Below are positions 1 through 10,793 of a stretch of 64,000 nt of DNA, piece by piece. This DNA is from Streptomyces sp. NBC_00820 (GTDB lineage: Bacteria; Actinomycetota; Actinomycetes; Streptomycetales; Streptomycetaceae), in assembly GCF_036347055.1 (NCBI RefSeq), contig NZ_CP108882.1:5873501-5937500 (forward strand), in the 5' to 3' direction. The notes under the pieces were generated by a model that did no database searches, was not told the DNA's origin, and worked only from the letters and a program-made list of their open reading frames with translations. Both the position numbers and the translations under genes were made by a program. Position 1 is the stretch's first letter. Every line of letters starts with the position of its first letter.

Positions 1-377
1 GTGTCGCTGGTGTTGTTCCAGACGTAGGCGCCACGGTCCTGGTACTTGTTCGACGCGGTGTCCGAGCCCTTGCCGGTGTGGATCTTCATGTACTTCCCCG
101 CGCCGATCTTGACGTTCGGGAAGACGTACTTGTGGTTCGAGGCGTCCTTGAGGATCCAGCCCTTGAGCGAGACCGACGCGCCGCTGGTGTTCTTGATCTG
201 CACCCACTCGGCGTTCAGGCTCGTGTTCGAGCGGGTGTCGCTGCCGGGGCTGTCGAACCAGACGTGGTTGATCCGCACGCCCCCGGCCGCCTCGGCCGGG
301 GTGCTGAGCAGGGTGCCCGTGAGCAGGGCGGCGCCCACGAGAGCGGGCAGGGCGGCGCGCGTACGCACAGAACGCAT
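1..377 (-). CDS. Secreted lamin-tail-domain protein (5' part; C-terminus outside window)
   Basis: Reading leftwards from the ATG at 377, the protein starts MRSVRTRAALPALVGAALL, a basic n-region and hydrophobic core ending in TPAEAA, which is a clear Sec signal peptide. The exported part (INHVWFDSPGSDT, then AEWVQIKNTSGASVSLKGW, KYVFPNVKIGAGKYM) matches the lamin-tail (LTD) fold found in many small Streptomyces exoproteins. A GGGGGGA ribosome-binding site lies just upstream. The domain is thought to bind surfaces or nucleic acid, but its role in Streptomyces is unproven. The gene runs off the left edge, so about 125 residues are visible. It is transcribed divergently from dxr. Confidence 0.85.
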   Translation of the reverse strand, partial: MRSVRTRAALPALVGAALLTGTLLSTPAEAAGGVRINHVWFDSPGSDTRSNTSLNAEWVQIKNTSGASVSLKGWILKDASNHKYVFPNVKIGAGKYMKIHTGKGSDTASNKYQDRGAYVWNNTSD

Positions 378-577
378 GAAGAGATCCCCCCAAAGGATTC
401 GTCCGCGAAGTCGTTCAAGGGCCGGTCGTCCACCGGCCCGACTGAATTGCTATCACACGATCTTCACTCATCCTTCACGAACAGGGGAACCGCTCCATCC
501 CGCGACGAAAGCCTCCAAGCCACCCACCCGGGGGATGTGCTGTCCGGACGGCCCTCGCTTGCGGCCACAATGGGGGA

Positions 578-1849
578 ATGACCGACAGTCCCGTCAGCCC
601 CGCCCCGCTCGCCGACCCGCACCTCGTGTACGACCCGCTCGCGGGTGACGGCCCGAAGGACGTGGTGATCCTCGGCTCCACCGGGTCCATCGGCACCCAG
701 GCCATCGACCTCGTGCTGCGCAACCCCGACCGCTTCCGGGTCACCGCCCTCTCCGCGAACGGCACCCGCGTCGCCCTGCTCGCCGAGCAGGCCCACCGGC
801 TGCGGGTACGCACCGTCGCGGTCGCCCGCGAGGACGCCGTACCGGCGCTGCGCGAGGCACTGAGCGAGCGGTACGGCACCGGCGAGCCGCTCCCGGAGAT
901 CCTCGCCGGACCGGACGCGGCCACCGAGGTCGCCGCCTCCGACTGCCACACCGTGCTGAACGGGATCACCGGGTCCATCGGTCTCGCACCCACCCTCGCC
1001 GCCCTGGAGGCGGGCCGCACCCTCGCGCTCGCCAACAAGGAGTCGCTGATCGTCGGCGGTCCGCTGGTGAAGGCGCTGGCCAAGCCCGGCCAGATCATCC
1101 CGGTCGACTCCGAGCACGCCGCGCTCTTCCAGGCCCTCGCCGCCGGCACCCGCGCCGACGTCCGCAAGCTGGTCGTCACCGCCTCCGGCGGCCCCTTCCG
1201 CGGCCGTACCAAGGCCGAGCTGGCGCACGTCACCGTCGCCGACGCCCTCGCCCACCCCACCTGGGCGATGGGCCCGGTGATCACGATCAACTCCGCGACC
1301 CTGGTCAACAAGGGCCTGGAGGTCATCGAGGCGCACCTGCTCTACGACATTCCCTTCGACCGCATTGAGGTCGTCGTGCACCCGCAGTCGTATGTCCACT
1401 CGATGGTCGAGTTCACCGACGGATCCACGATCGCCCAGGCGACGCCCCCCGACATGCGGGGGCCGATCGCCATCGGTCTGGGCTGGCCCGAGCGCGTCCC
1501 GGACGCCGCCCCGGCCTTCGACTGGAGCAAGGCCTCCACGTGGGAGTTCTTCCCGCTGGACAACGAGGCCTTCCCCTCCGTGAACCTCGCCCGGCACGTG
1601 GGGCAGCTCGCGGGGACCGCTCCGGCGGTGTTCAATGCGGCCAACGAGGAGTGCGTCGAAGCCTTCCGCGACGGCGCGCTGCCCTTCAACGGCATCATGG
1701 AGACCGTCACCCGGGTCGTCGAGGAACACGGCACCCCGGTTTCGGGAACTTCACTCACCGTGTCGGACGTCCTCGAAGCGGAGACCTGGGCGCGGGCCCG
1801 GGCCCGCGAACTGACAGCCACGACGGCGACCGCGGAGGCGCGTGCATGA
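578..1849 (+). CDS. dxr: 1-deoxy-D-xylulose 5-phosphate reductoisomerase
   Basis: Converts 1-deoxy-D-xylulose 5-phosphate to 2-C-methyl-D-erythritol 4-phosphate with NADPH, the first committed step of the MEP isoprenoid pathway. The 423-residue protein has the NADPH-binding loop GSTGSIG (33-39), the [10 protein letters not shown] motif near 152, SGGPFRGR near 202 and [13 protein letters not shown] near 266, all family signatures for substrate and metal binding. Length is slightly above the usual ~400 because of an N-terminal extension of about 25 residues. The stop overlaps the ATG of the next gene (ATGA at 1846-1849), so the two are translationally coupled. ispG, a later MEP step, lies one gene further on, as in Mycobacterium. 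Confidence 0.97.
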   Translation: MTDSPVSPAPLADPHLVYDPLAGDGPKDVVILGSTGSIGTQAIDLVLRNPDRFRVTALSANGTRVALLAEQAHRLRVRTVAVAREDAVPALREALSERYGTGEPLPEILAGPDAATEVAASDCHTVLNGITGSIGLAPTLAALEAGRTLALANKESLIVGGPLVKALAKPGQIIPVDSEHAALFQALAAGTRADVRKLVVTASGGPFRGRTKAELAHVTVADALAHPTWAMGPVITINSATLVNKGLEVIEAHLLYDIPFDRIEVVVHPQSYVHSMVEFTDGSTIAQATPPDMRGPIAIGLGWPERVPDAAPAFDWSKASTWEFFPLDNEAFPSVNLARHVGQLAGTAPAVFNAANEECVEAFRDGALPFNGIMETVTRVVEEHGTPVSGTSLTVSDVLEAETWARARARELTATTATAEARA

Positions 1850-3150
1850 CGACCTTGATGTTCATCCTCGGCATAGGGGTCTTCTTCGCCGGCCTGCTGA
1901 TCTCGATCGCATGGCACGAGCTGGGGCACCTGTCCACGGCCAAGCTCTTCGGCATCCGAGTCCCGCAGTACATGGTCGGCTTCGGCCCGACCATCTGGTC
2001 GCGAGACAAGGGCGACACCGAGTACGGCATCAAGGCGATCCCGCTCGGCGGCTACATCCGGATGATCGGCATGTTCCCGCCCGACGACCAGGGCCGGGTC
2101 TCCGCCCGCTCCACCTCACCGTGGCGCGGCATGATCGAGGACGCCCGCTCGGCGGCCTTCGAGGAGCTCCAGCCCGGCGACGAGACGCGCATGTTCTACA
2201 CGCGCAAGCCGTGGAAGCGCGTCATCGTCATGTTCGCGGGCCCCTTCATGAACCTGGTGCTCGCCGTCGCCCTCTTCCTCACCGTGCTGATGGGCTTCGG
2301 CATCAAGCAGGGGACCAACACGATCGAATCGGTCTCGCCCTGCGTCATCTCCCAGAGCGAGCACCGTGACGCGTGCAAGAAGTCCGATCCCGCCTCCCCG
2401 GCGGCCGCGGCCGGGCTGAGGAGCCACGACAAGATCCTCTCCTTCGACGGCAAGCCGACCAAGGACTGGAACACGCTCTCCGACCTCATCCGGGACAGCG
2501 CGGGCAAGACCGTCCCGATCGTCGTGGAGCGGGGCGGCCAGGATCTGACCCTGCACGCGAAGATCGCCGTCAACAAGGTCGCCGCGAAGGACTCGAGCGG
2601 CGCCTACGTCCAGGGCAGGTACGTCAAGGCCGGCTTCCTCGGCTTCAGCGCCGCCGAGGGTTTCGTCAAGCTCGGCTTCGGCGACTCCGTGACCTGGATG
2701 ACCGACCGCGTCGGCGACGCCGTCGAGAACCTCGTCGCCATCCCCGGCAAGATCCCGGCCCTGTGGGACGCGGCCTTCGGGGACGGCCCGCGCGAGCCGG
2801 ACTCCCCGATGGGCATCGTCGGCGCCGCCCGTATCACCGGTGACATCGCCACCCTGGACATCCCCGCCTCGCAGCAGGTGGCGATGTTCGTCTTCGTCCT
2901 CGCCTTCTTCAACCTCTCCCTGTTCCTGTTCAACATGCTCCCGCTGCTCCCGCTCGACGGCGGGCACATCGCGGGCGCCCTGTGGGAGTCGCTGCGGCGC
3001 AAGGTGGCCCGCGTCCTGCGCCGCCCGGACCCGGGCCCGTTCGACGTGGCCAAGCTGATGCCGGTCGCGTACGTGGTGGCGGGCGTCTTCGTCTGCTTCA
3101 CCGTCCTCGTCCTGATCGCGGACGTCGTCAACCCGGTCAAGATCAGCTGA
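1846..3150 (+). CDS. rseP: Site-2 protease, RseP/Rip1-type M50 zinc metallopeptidase
   Basis: Intramembrane zinc protease of 434 residues. The first membrane helix holds HELGH (H24, E25, H28), a PDZ domain follows in the middle, and the C-terminal LPLDGGH near 367 supplies the aspartate zinc ligand. Four hydrophobic segments fit the family topology. In Mycobacterium the syntenic orthologue Rip1 cleaves anti-sigma factors after a site-1 cut; the same role is inferred here, substrates unknown. The ATG at 1846 overlaps the dxr stop. Longer in-frame upstream starts lie inside dxr and would precede the membrane helix, so they are rejected. An 18-bp perfect hairpin ends the transcript. Confidence 0.94.
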   Translation: MTTLMFILGIGVFFAGLLISIAWHELGHLSTAKLFGIRVPQYMVGFGPTIWSRDKGDTEYGIKAIPLGGYIRMIGMFPPDDQGRVSARSTSPWRGMIEDARSAAFEELQPGDETRMFYTRKPWKRVIVMFAGPFMNLVLAVALFLTVLMGFGIKQGTNTIESVSPCVISQSEHRDACKKSDPASPAAAAGLRSHDKILSFDGKPTKDWNTLSDLIRDSAGKTVPIVVERGGQDLTLHAKIAVNKVAAKDSSGAYVQGRYVKAGFLGFSAAEGFVKLGFGDSVTWMTDRVGDAVENLVAIPGKIPALWDAAFGDGPREPDSPMGIVGAARITGDIATLDIPASQQVAMFVFVLAFFNLSLFLFNMLPLLPLDGGHIAGALWESLRRKVARVLRRPDPGPFDVAKLMPVAYVVAGVFVCFTVLVLIADVVNPVKIS

Positions 3151-3524
3151 AAAGCAGTCGTTCTCTCTCTGCTGCGGCGACCGTGAATTCGCGCCCTTCA
3201 CCCGGATAGCTCTTACGGGTGAAGGGCGCGAATCGCGTGCAGGGCCCGGAAGCGCGCTTCGTACGCCCTTGTCCTGCGCCGATCTTCCGTACCGGCCCGG
3301 GCGACGTCGGCTCCCGAGGGCTCGGGCGATCCGGGCGGGGCGCCCAACAAGAGAGCATTTCCTCTTCCACGGCCCCCATGTCCGGCTTCCCGCTATGGCA
3401 TGCCAATGGGTGTATTGTCGGGCGGCCGTGTGCCCGCGTTCACGGCCGTGCCGTAATCTCAAGGCCTGGAGCCCGCCGTTCACGGGACTCGGATCTTGAT
3501 CCACGACTTGGGGTTGCACTGCAG
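3151..3524. other. Intergenic region rseP-ispG
   Basis: 374 bases without a convincing gene. It holds the operon terminator at 3187-3233, and further on a weak -10-like TATTGT at 3413-3418 without a good -35 box. ispG probably has its own promoter here, but none can be assigned firmly. Confidence 0.5.
3187..3233. terminator. Terminator after dxr-rseP, 18-bp perfect inverted repeat
   Basis: Arms 3187-3204 and 3216-3233 are perfectly complementary over 18 bp with an 11-base loop. There is no T-run, as is usual for Streptomyces terminators. The symmetry would work in both directions. Confidence 0.8.
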
Positions 3525-4682
<1,158 letters not shown>

Positions 4683-4694
4683 ACCCTGCGGCCT

Positions 4695-4727
4695 CCCCGC
4701 GCGCCGGCACCCTGAAGGTGCGCGGGG
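4695..4727. terminator. Hairpin after ispG
   Basis: CCCCGCG at 4695-4701 pairs with CGCGGGG at 4721-4727. The stem continues, after a bulge on the left arm, with CACC/GGTG around a CTGAA loop. Plausible factor-independent terminator, less regular than the others here. Confidence 0.5.
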
Positions 4728-4815
4728 AACCGCGGCGACCAGCCGCACGCGACCGGCGGTCGCCCACCCGTCAGGACCTCCCCAGCTCGGAGGCGCACCG
4801 CCAAAGCGGCGCGGC

Positions 4816-4821
4816 TATAGT
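4816..4821 (+). promoter_or_regulatory. Candidate -10 box (TATAGT)
   Basis: TATAGT fits the HrdB -10 consensus and sits about 40 bases before the GTG of the acetyltransferase gene. No recognisable -35 hexamer lies 16-19 bases upstream, so the assignment is tentative. Confidence 0.35.
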
Positions 4822-4859
4822 GCGGAGATCAGCAGAACCCCCAGGGTGAGGCCCCGCAC

Positions 4860-5708
4860 GTGTTGACCCAGACCACCTCACGGGTGCTCGATCCGAGCGA
4901 CCTGGATGCCGCGCTCGCCGTCCTCGACCGCGAGCCGGTCGCCAACGCCTTCGTGACCGCCCGGGTCCGCATCGCCGGCCTCGACCCGTGGCGCCTCGGC
5001 GGCGAGATGTGGGGCTGGTACGAGGACGGCATGCTCACGTCCCTGTGCTACGCGGGCGCCAACCTCGTCCCCATCTGCGCCACCCCGCGCGCCGTCCGCG
5101 CCTTCGCCGACCGCGCCCGCCGGGCCGGCCGCCGCTGCTCCTCCATCGTCGGCCCCGTCGAGGCCACCGGTGAACTCTGGCGCCTGCTGGAACCGCACTG
5201 GGGCCCCGCCCGCGAGGTCCGCTCCCACCAGCCGCTCATGGTCACCGACCGCGCGTCCGCCGACAGCGCCCCGGATCCGTACGTCCGCCGCATCCGCAAG
5301 GACGAGATGGAGACGATCATGCCGGCGTGCGTGGCGATGTTCACCGAGGAGGTCGGCGTCTCCCCGCTCGCGGGCGACGGCGGCCTGCTCTACCAGGCCC
5401 GCGTCGCCGAACTCGTGGGCTCCGGCCGCTCCTTCGGCCGCCTCGACGAACACGGCAAGGTCGTCTTCAAGGCGGAGATCGGCGCCGCAACCTCCCACGC
5501 CTGCCAGATCCAGGGTGTCTGGGTCGCCCCCGAGTACCGGGGCAGGGGCCTGGCCGCCCCCGGCATGGCGGCCGTCCTCCAGTACGCCCTGGCGGACGTG
5601 GCCCCGGTGGTCAGCCTCTACGTCAACGACTACAACACGGCGGCCAGGCGGACGTACCGGCGGGTGGGGTTCCAGGAGATCGGCGCGTTCATGAGCGTGC
5701 TGTTCTAG
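4860..5708 (+). CDS. GNAT-family N-acetyltransferase with N-terminal DUF4081 domain
   Basis: A 282-residue two-domain protein. The N-terminal half (starting LTQTTSRVLDPSDLDAAL) resembles the DUF4081 domain that precedes GNAT domains in actinobacteria; the C-terminal half carries the acetyl-CoA loop EYRGRGLAAPGM and the closing beta strand VVSLYVNDYNTAARRTYRRV. Its place just after ispG matches the M. tuberculosis neighbourhood, so it is an old actinobacterial gene whose substrate is unknown. GTG at 4860 is preceded by GGTGAGG; TTG at 4863 is a possible alternative start. Nothing points to a specific role in isoprenoid synthesis. Confidence 0.88.
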   Translation: MLTQTTSRVLDPSDLDAALAVLDREPVANAFVTARVRIAGLDPWRLGGEMWGWYEDGMLTSLCYAGANLVPICATPRAVRAFADRARRAGRRCSSIVGPVEATGELWRLLEPHWGPAREVRSHQPLMVTDRASADSAPDPYVRRIRKDEMETIMPACVAMFTEEVGVSPLAGDGGLLYQARVAELVGSGRSFGRLDEHGKVVFKAEIGAATSHACQIQGVWVAPEYRGRGLAAPGMAAVLQYALADVAPVVSLYVNDYNTAARRTYRRVGFQEIGAFMSVLF

Positions 5709-5826
5709 GGGGTGTCGCTCCGGATCCTGACCGGAGCCGCGCCCGCGGACCCGGGCCGGCGGCCGCGCGACCGGGCCTGTCCTTCGTGCCCACCCCACCG
5801 CCCGCGGCCCCCTGTACGCTCCCGGC

Positions 5827-6360
5827 ATGGACCTCGTGATCGGCCCCCTGGACCTCGCCTCCCACGTCGACGAGGCCTTGGCCGTGCAGGCCGTAGCCTT
5901 CGGACTGGGGGCCGAAGAAGTCGCCGTACGCCGCCAGATCGTCCAGCGCCACATGCGGTTCCCAGGCGCTCGCGCCCTCGGGGCCACGACCTCCGACGGG
6001 TACCTCGTGGGGTTCGTCTACGGCATGCCCAACTCCCGCGACCACTGGTGGTCCACCGTCGTCGCCCCCTACCTGCGCGCCCAGGAGAACGACGGCTGGC
6101 TGGACGACGCCTTCGTCATCACCGAGCTGCACGTCCACCCCGACCACCAGAACCGGGGCATCGGCCGCCGGCTGATCACCACCATCACCGACAGCGCCGC
6201 CCAGCCCCGCTCGATCCTCTCCGCCATCGACACCGACAGCCCCGCGCGCGGCCTCTACCACTCCCTCGGCTACGTCGACCTGGCCCGCCGCGTCCACTTC
6301 CCGAGCGCCCCGAGGCCGTACGCCGTGATGGGCGCGCCGCTGCCGCTGCGCCGCATGTAG
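5827..6360 (+). CDS. GNAT-family N-acetyltransferase
   Basis: A 177-residue single-domain acetyltransferase. The core has ITELHVHPDHQNRGIGRRL, which contains the Q/RxxGxG/A acetyl-CoA pyrophosphate loop, followed by AIDTDSPARGLYHSLGYVDL, the usual last strand-helix of the fold. It starts at ATG 5827 after a 118-base gap from another GNAT gene on the same strand; the two are not close paralogues. The acceptor substrate cannot be read from the sequence. Confidence 0.87.
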   Translation: MDLVIGPLDLASHVDEALAVQAVAFGLGAEEVAVRRQIVQRHMRFPGARALGATTSDGYLVGFVYGMPNSRDHWWSTVVAPYLRAQENDGWLDDAFVITELHVHPDHQNRGIGRRLITTITDSAAQPRSILSAIDTDSPARGLYHSLGYVDLARRVHFPSAPRPYAVMGAPLPLRRM

Positions 6361-6483
6361 CGGTCGCCGTTCATAACCGATTTCCGCCGGAACAGCCAGC
6401 CCGGCTAACCTCCTAGCCATCACCCTCTCCCACTCTCGGCCGTGCCCGAGCGGGGGGACCACATCGGCAGGAGTACGAGAAAC

Positions 6484-8187
6484 ATGGCGAACGCACCGGT
6501 CCAGCGCATGTCCCAGTTGTTGGCGAAGACGTTGCGTGACGACCCGGCCGACGCCGAGGTCCTCAGCCACAAGCTCCTCGTCCGCGCCGGCTACGTCCGC
6601 CGCACGGCTGCCGGCATCTGGTCCTGGCTGCCGCTGGGCAAGAAGGTCCTCTCCAACGTCGAGCGCATCGTGCGCGAGGAGATGGACGCCATCGGCGCCC
6701 AGGAGGTCTCCCTCCCCGCCCTGCTGCCGCGCGAGCCCTACGAGGCGACCGGCCGCTGGAACGAGTACGGCCAGGAGCTGTTCCGCCTGAGCGACCGCAA
6801 GGGCGGCGACTACCTGCTCGGCCCGACCCACGAGGAGATCTTCACCCTGCTGGTGAAGGACCAGGCGTCCTCCTACAAGGACCTGCCGGTGATCCTCTAC
6901 CAGATCCAGTCGAAGTTCCGCGACGAGGCCCGCCCCCGCGCCGGCATCCTGCGCGGCCGCGAGTTCCTGATGAAGGACTCGTACTCCTTCGACACCGAGG
7001 ACGAGGGCCTCGCGAAGTCCTACGCCCTGCACCGCCAGGCCTACCAGCGCGTCTTCGAGCGCCTGGGCCTGGACTACCGCATCTGCGCGGCCACCGCCGG
7101 CGCGATGGGCGGCTCCAAGTCCGAGGAGTTCCTGGCCCCGGCCGAGGCCGGCGAGGACACCTTCGCCGACTGCCCGAACTGCGACTTCGCCGCCAACACC
7201 GAGGCGGTCGGCTACGGACTGGTGGCCGTCGACGGCTCGGCCGTGCCCGCGCTGGAGGAGATCCCCACCCCCGACACCCCGACCATCGAGACCCTGGCCG
7301 CCTCCCTCGGCGTGCCGGCCTCCGCCACGCTGAAGAACCTCCTGGTCAAGGTGGACGGCGAGATCGTGGCCGTCGGCGTGCCCGGCGACCGCGAGGTCGA
7401 CCTGGACAAGGTCGAGGCGCACTTCGCGCCCGCGGCCGTCGAGATGGTCACCGAGGCGGACTTCGCCGGCCGCCCCGACCTGGTGCGCGGCTACGTCGGC
7501 CCGCAGGGCCTGGGCGAGAAGGTCACCTACATCGCCGACCCGCGCGTGGCCCCCGGCACCTCCTGGATCACCGGTGCCAACAAGGAGCACACGCACGCGA
7601 AGAACGTCGTCGCGGGCCGTGACTTCGAGGTCGCCGAGTACGTCGACGTCGTCGTCGTGCAGGAGGGCGACCCCTGCCCGAAGTGCGGCACCGGCCTGAA
7701 GCTGGACCGCGCCATCGAGATCGGCCACATCTTCCAGCTGGGCCGCAAGTACGCCGACGCCCTCAAGCTGGACGTCCTCGGCCAGAACGGCAAGCCCGTC
7801 CGCGTCACCATGGGCTCCTACGGCATCGGCGTCTCGCGCGCCGTCGCCGCGCTCGCCGAGCAGACCGCCGACGACAAGGGCCTGTGCTGGTCTAAGGAGG
7901 TCGCCCCGGCCGACGTGCACGTCGTCGCCGCCGGCAAGGCCCTGCAGACCGAGGTGGCCCTCGACGTCTCCGAGAAGCTGGCCGCCGCGGGCGTCCGCGT
8001 CCTGGTGGACGACCGGGCCGGCGTCTCCCCGGGCGTGAAGTTCACCGACGCCGAGCTGATCGGTGTCCCGCAGATCCTGGTGGCCGGCCGCCGCGCCGGC
8101 GAGGGCGTGCTGGAGCTGAAGGACCGCAAGACCGGCGAGCGCGAGGAGCTGACCATCGAGGAGGCCATCGCCCGCCTCACCGCCTGA
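6484..8187 (+). CDS. proS: Prolyl-tRNA synthetase (bacterial type, with editing insert)
   Basis: Class II aminoacyl-tRNA synthetase of 567 residues that charges tRNA-Pro. Motif 2 is seen as [17 protein letters not shown], motif 3 as [18 protein letters not shown], and the C-terminal anticodon-binding domain follows ([10 protein letters not shown]). Between motifs 2 and 3 lies the ~180-residue YbaK-like editing insert that hydrolyses Ala-tRNA-Pro ([15 protein letters not shown] region). The ATG at 6484 is chosen over in-frame GTG 6442 because the family N-terminus is [17 protein letters not shown]. It ends against a perfect 23-bp bidirectional hairpin. Confidence 0.97.
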   Translation: MANAPVQRMSQLLAKTLRDDPADAEVLSHKLLVRAGYVRRTAAGIWSWLPLGKKVLSNVERIVREEMDAIGAQEVSLPALLPREPYEATGRWNEYGQELFRLSDRKGGDYLLGPTHEEIFTLLVKDQASSYKDLPVILYQIQSKFRDEARPRAGILRGREFLMKDSYSFDTEDEGLAKSYALHRQAYQRVFERLGLDYRICAATAGAMGGSKSEEFLAPAEAGEDTFADCPNCDFAANTEAVGYGLVAVDGSAVPALEEIPTPDTPTIETLAASLGVPASATLKNLLVKVDGEIVAVGVPGDREVDLDKVEAHFAPAAVEMVTEADFAGRPDLVRGYVGPQGLGEKVTYIADPRVAPGTSWITGANKEHTHAKNVVAGRDFEVAEYVDVVVVQEGDPCPKCGTGLKLDRAIEIGHIFQLGRKYADALKLDVLGQNGKPVRVTMGSYGIGVSRAVAALAEQTADDKGLCWSKEVAPADVHVVAAGKALQTEVALDVSEKLAAAGVRVLVDDRAGVSPGVKFTDAELIGVPQILVAGRRAGEGVLELKDRKTGEREELTIEEAIARLTA

Positions 8188-8259
8188 GGAACCCCGTAGC
8201 GGGAGCGCCCTGAGGTGACCCCGCACCGGGAGCGTCCCGAGGTGACCCCGCACCGGGAA

Positions 8260-8310
8260 CACGAGAACGCCGGGCGGGCTGGGAAGACCAGCCCGCCCGG
8301 CGTTCTCGTG
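8260..8310. terminator. Bidirectional terminator, perfect 23-bp inverted repeat
   Basis: Arms 8260-8282 and 8288-8310 are exact reverse complements around the 5-base loop GAAGA. It sits between the convergent stops of proS and the kinase homologue, and would serve both transcripts. Confidence 0.92.
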
Positions 8311-8320
8311 CCCGCGCGGC

Positions 8321-9238
8321 CTACAGCCAGGTCGCGAACTCCAGCAGCAGCTCGGCGTCCTGCTCACGGCCCACGCGGCGGGCCCGCACCCCGGACTCCA
8401 CCGCGCGGAACAGGGTCCAGCCGCGCAGCCGCTCCTGGTCCACCTCCAGCGATTCCGCGAGCTTCTTGATCCGGCGCCGGGTGATCGACGGCCCGGAGGA
8501 CGTGGCGATGAGGTCCTCCACCCGGTCACGCACGAGGCGCGCCAGGTCGAAGGCGCACTCGCCGACCACCGGGTCGGGACCGACCGCCAGCCACGGCAGG
8601 CGCTCCCCGCGGAGCACCTTGCTCTGCCGGAGCGTGCCGTGCAGCAGCCGGTGCTCGGGCGGCGCGGACAGCAGCTCCTCGCGGACCGCCAGCGCCGTCT
8701 CCACCAGCGGCCGCGCCTCGGCGTCGGCCCGGGCGCCCGCCCGCATCGCCTCCGCCTGCCGTCCGGTGCGCTCCCCGACCGTCTCGAAGACGTGGGCCGT
8801 CGCACCGGCCGGCGGCTCGACCCACAGCCGCCGCAGCGTCCCCGCCGCCTCCAGCAGGGCCTTGGCCTCCGGCAGGGTCCGCACCGACACGTCCGGGTGC
8901 AACCGCTCCAGCAGCAGCGCCCCCTCGCCGGCATCCCGTGCATCCGTCTCCAGCAGCTGTACGGCGCCCAGGCCGCCCCAGTGCGCCAGCGCCGCCCGCT
9001 CGCTCTCCGGCCGCGCCCGGGCGGGGGCCAGCTTCAGTACCGCCGGGGTGCCGTCGGCACGCCGGACCAGCACCACCAGGCTGCTGCGACCGCCCGGCAC
9101 CTGGAGCCGTTCCACGGTCAACTCGCGTCGGGCGAGAGCCTGTTCGGTCGCCTCAGGCAGCCTCGCCAGCCAGTCGTCGCCGGGCGGCGCCGTCTCACCG
9201 GTCGCCCGCACCAGGCGCTGCGGCGGTTCGAAAGCCAT
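8321..9238 (-). CDS. Aminoglycoside/hydroxyurea phosphotransferase-like protein, probable pseudokinase
   Basis: A 305-residue protein with the overall plan of the APH(6)/hydroxyurea kinase family: an N-lobe with AVLKLAP (nucleotide lysine near 69), ALLLERL hinge-like segment near 108-113, and a C-lobe. The catalytic loop, normally HGDLHxxN, reads LLHGTLRQSKVL (199-209 region), so the catalytic Asp is Thr and the metal-binding Asn is gone. The normal IDPxPxxGDPAYD segment reads VGPDPVVGECAFD, losing the metal Asp. Phosphotransfer is therefore unlikely; a binding or regulatory role is inferred. Start is ATG with GGAAGGA upstream. The downstream ferritin-like and lipoprotein genes lie on the same strand. 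Confidence 0.85.
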   Translation of the reverse strand: MAFEPPQRLVRATGETAPPGDDWLARLPEATEQALARRELTVERLQVPGGRSSLVVLVRRADGTPAVLKLAPARARPESERAALAHWGGLGAVQLLETDARDAGEGALLLERLHPDVSVRTLPEAKALLEAAGTLRRLWVEPPAGATAHVFETVGERTGRQAEAMRAGARADAEARPLVETALAVREELLSAPPEHRLLHGTLRQSKVLRGERLPWLAVGPDPVVGECAFDLARLVRDRVEDLIATSSGPSITRRRIKKLAESLEVDQERLRGWTLFRAVESGVRARRVGREQDAELLLEFATWL

Positions 9239-9256
9239 GCGCGAGTCGTTCCTTCC

Positions 9257-9286
9257 TGCTGGTCTGCTGGTCTGCTGGTCTGCTGT
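9257..9286. repeat. 8-bp tandem repeat (CTGCTGGT), ~3.7 copies
   Basis: CTGCTGGT units repeat without mismatch immediately upstream of the ribosome-binding site of the minus-strand kinase homologue. Replication slippage could change the spacing upstream of that gene. Confidence 0.85.
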
Positions 9287-9316
9287 GCGTGGGCCGTCGT
9301 ACGGGTGGCTACGACG

Positions 9317-9847
9317 TCACGCCGACGGCGTCGCGGAACCCGGCGCAGCGGTTGTGCCGGTCGCGCCGGCCCGGCCGGCCGGGCCGCCGGCCCGCTCGGC
9401 GAGCCCAGGGAAGGCTACGCTCTCCCCGCTCCAGCGCACCGCCCGCACCGCCGCCTCGCGCAGCGCCGCCGCGGCGGCACCGCGCCGCACGCCGGCCGTC
9501 GCTCGCACCAGGTCCGAGTACACCCCGGCGACCCGCTCCTCCAGCTCGGCGGCCAGCCGTACCGCGGAGGCCGCGTCGGTCACGGGGTGCGGCAGCGCGT
9601 ACGCGGCGTTCGCGGCCACCGGTGCGCCGCCCAGGTCGCGCACCTGGCGCACCAGCGCGTCCCGGCGGGCCCGGTGCGCGTCGTAGGCCGCCCGCGCCTC
9701 GGTACGCCGCCGCTCGCCGATCCGGCCGCCGACGACGCCGTACCCGTACACGGCCGCGTGCTCGGCGGCCAGCGCGGCCTGGAAGGCGTCCAGTTCGGCC
9801 TGCTCGGGGCCGTCGCTCCGCCTGGCCGCGTCGATCCTGGCGCTCAC
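9317..9847 (-). CDS. Ferritin-like domain protein (DUF4439-type)
   Basis: A 176-residue, mostly helical protein. ALAAEHAAVYGYGVVGGR near the N-terminus and RRDALVRQVRDLGG plus AAELEERVAGVYSDLVRAT follow the four-helix ferritin-like (DUF4439) pattern with Glu/His pairs on helices. The GTG at 9847 overlaps the stop of the preceding lipoprotein gene (GTGA, 9844-9847), so the pair is translationally coupled. It may act with that lipoprotein; metal binding is inferred only from the fold. The C-terminal tail is Gly/Ala/Thr-rich and probably disordered. Confidence 0.8.
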   Translation of the reverse strand: MSARIDAARRSDGPEQAELDAFQAALAAEHAAVYGYGVVGGRIGERRRTEARAAYDAHRARRDALVRQVRDLGGAPVAANAAYALPHPVTDAASAVRLAAELEERVAGVYSDLVRATAGVRRGAAAAALREAAVRAVRWSGESVAFPGLAERAGGPAGRAGATGTTAAPGSATPSA

Positions 9848-10452
9848 GTGGTCCCCCCGGTCAGCAGGTACGCGTGCGCGGCCCCGGTGGCCGCCACGGA
9901 CGCCATCAGCCGGGCCAGCTCGCCCGGCACCTCCAGCAGATCGTGCGCCCTGCGGTCGGCGAGGTTCCGCTCGGCCGTGGCGAGCGAGGCGAGCGCCTCC
10001 TTCTCGGTGGTCGCCTTCCCCGCCGAAGACGTGATGGCCGGGGACGCGGTCGACCCGGACGCGGCCGACGGGGATGCGGCGGACGGGGATGCGGTCGACC
10101 CGGATGCGGCCGACGAGGTCGCGTGGGCGGCGCGGGACACCGTGGGGGAGGGGGACTCGGCGGACGCGGTGCCGCCGAACGCCTCCGCGTGCGCCGCGAC
10201 CTCCGCGCGCAGCGGGCCCAGCCGCGGCGCGAGCGCCGGATGCGCGGCGAGCACGGCGTCGTAACGCGCCAGCAGGTCCGCGCTGTCCCGGGCCGCACGC
10301 GCGCGTGCCCGGGCGGACGCCGACGGGGCGCCTTCCTTGGAACCGGGACCTGCCGAGCAGCCGGCCAGCAGCAGGGCGGCCCCCGCGGCGGAGGCGAGCA
10401 GGGATCTTCTGCGCGGCCCCGAGGGGGTGCGCGGCGGTGGGGGATACGGCAC
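9844..10452 (-). CDS. Putative lipoprotein coupled to the ferritin-like gene
   Basis: The proposed GTG at 10452 follows GAGG at a spacing of 9 and yields about 202 residues beginning MPYPPPPRTPSGPRRRSLL. A twin-arginine-like PRRRSLL precedes the hydrophobic core and the lipobox LLLAGC, so the protein is probably lipidated and surface-attached. A Ser/Ala-rich segment with repeated SAASGSTASPSAASP divides two helical regions. An alternative in-frame GTG at 10518 would add 22 residues but has a poorer ribosome-binding site. The gene overlaps the ferritin-like gene by 4 bases. Function unknown. Confidence 0.72.
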   Translation of the reverse strand: MPYPPPPRTPSGPRRRSLLASAAGAALLLAGCSAGPGSKEGAPSASARARARAARDSADLLARYDAVLAAHPALAPRLGPLRAEVAAHAEAFGGTASAESPSPTVSRAAHATSSAASGSTASPSAASPSAASGSTASPAITSSAGKATTEKEALASLATAERNLADRRAHDLLEVPGELARLMASVAATGAAHAYLLTGGTT

Positions 10453-10793
10453 TGCAGACGTCCTCGGGGGAACTCGTACGGAAGGGAGATCGGCGACCGG
10501 TGGCGCGCCCGTGATCACGGTACCCGCGCATCCATCCCGCCGACGTCACCGGCTCAACACCGCCCCGGCAGGGCCCCGGCGAGGCCCCCTCAGGGGCTCG
10601 GGGAAGCGCGCGACCAGCCACATACGACCCGCACCCACCGAAAAGCCCGGCCACCCCGACGCCGATTCCCGGCGCTGTTTCCGGCCGCGCCGCCGCGGAC
10701 ACGTGTGGACGGCAACACTCCCCGCGACCGGATACCCTTTGACCAGACACGCGACCCAACCACAACAGCACACGCGGCCGAGGAGTCACCCGG
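10453..10793. other. Divergent intergenic region before rimP
   Basis: 341 bases between the divergent lipoprotein gene and rimP. They must carry the promoter of the rimP-nusA-infB operon. A TACCCT -10-like hexamer is seen at 10733-10738 about 55 bases before the rimP ATG, without a clear -35 box. No other gene or repeat was seen. Confidence 0.45.

Noticed and set aside
3219..3524. Upstream in-frame extension of ispG
   Set aside because: It runs through the terminator of the previous operon, and family members start at MTAIS.
5689..8943. A very long open frame on the minus strand opposite acetyltransferase and proS genes
   Set aside because: It is a GC-rich shadow of proS and neighbours; composition is His/Gly/Val/Asp repeats without any domain, and no ribosome-binding site.
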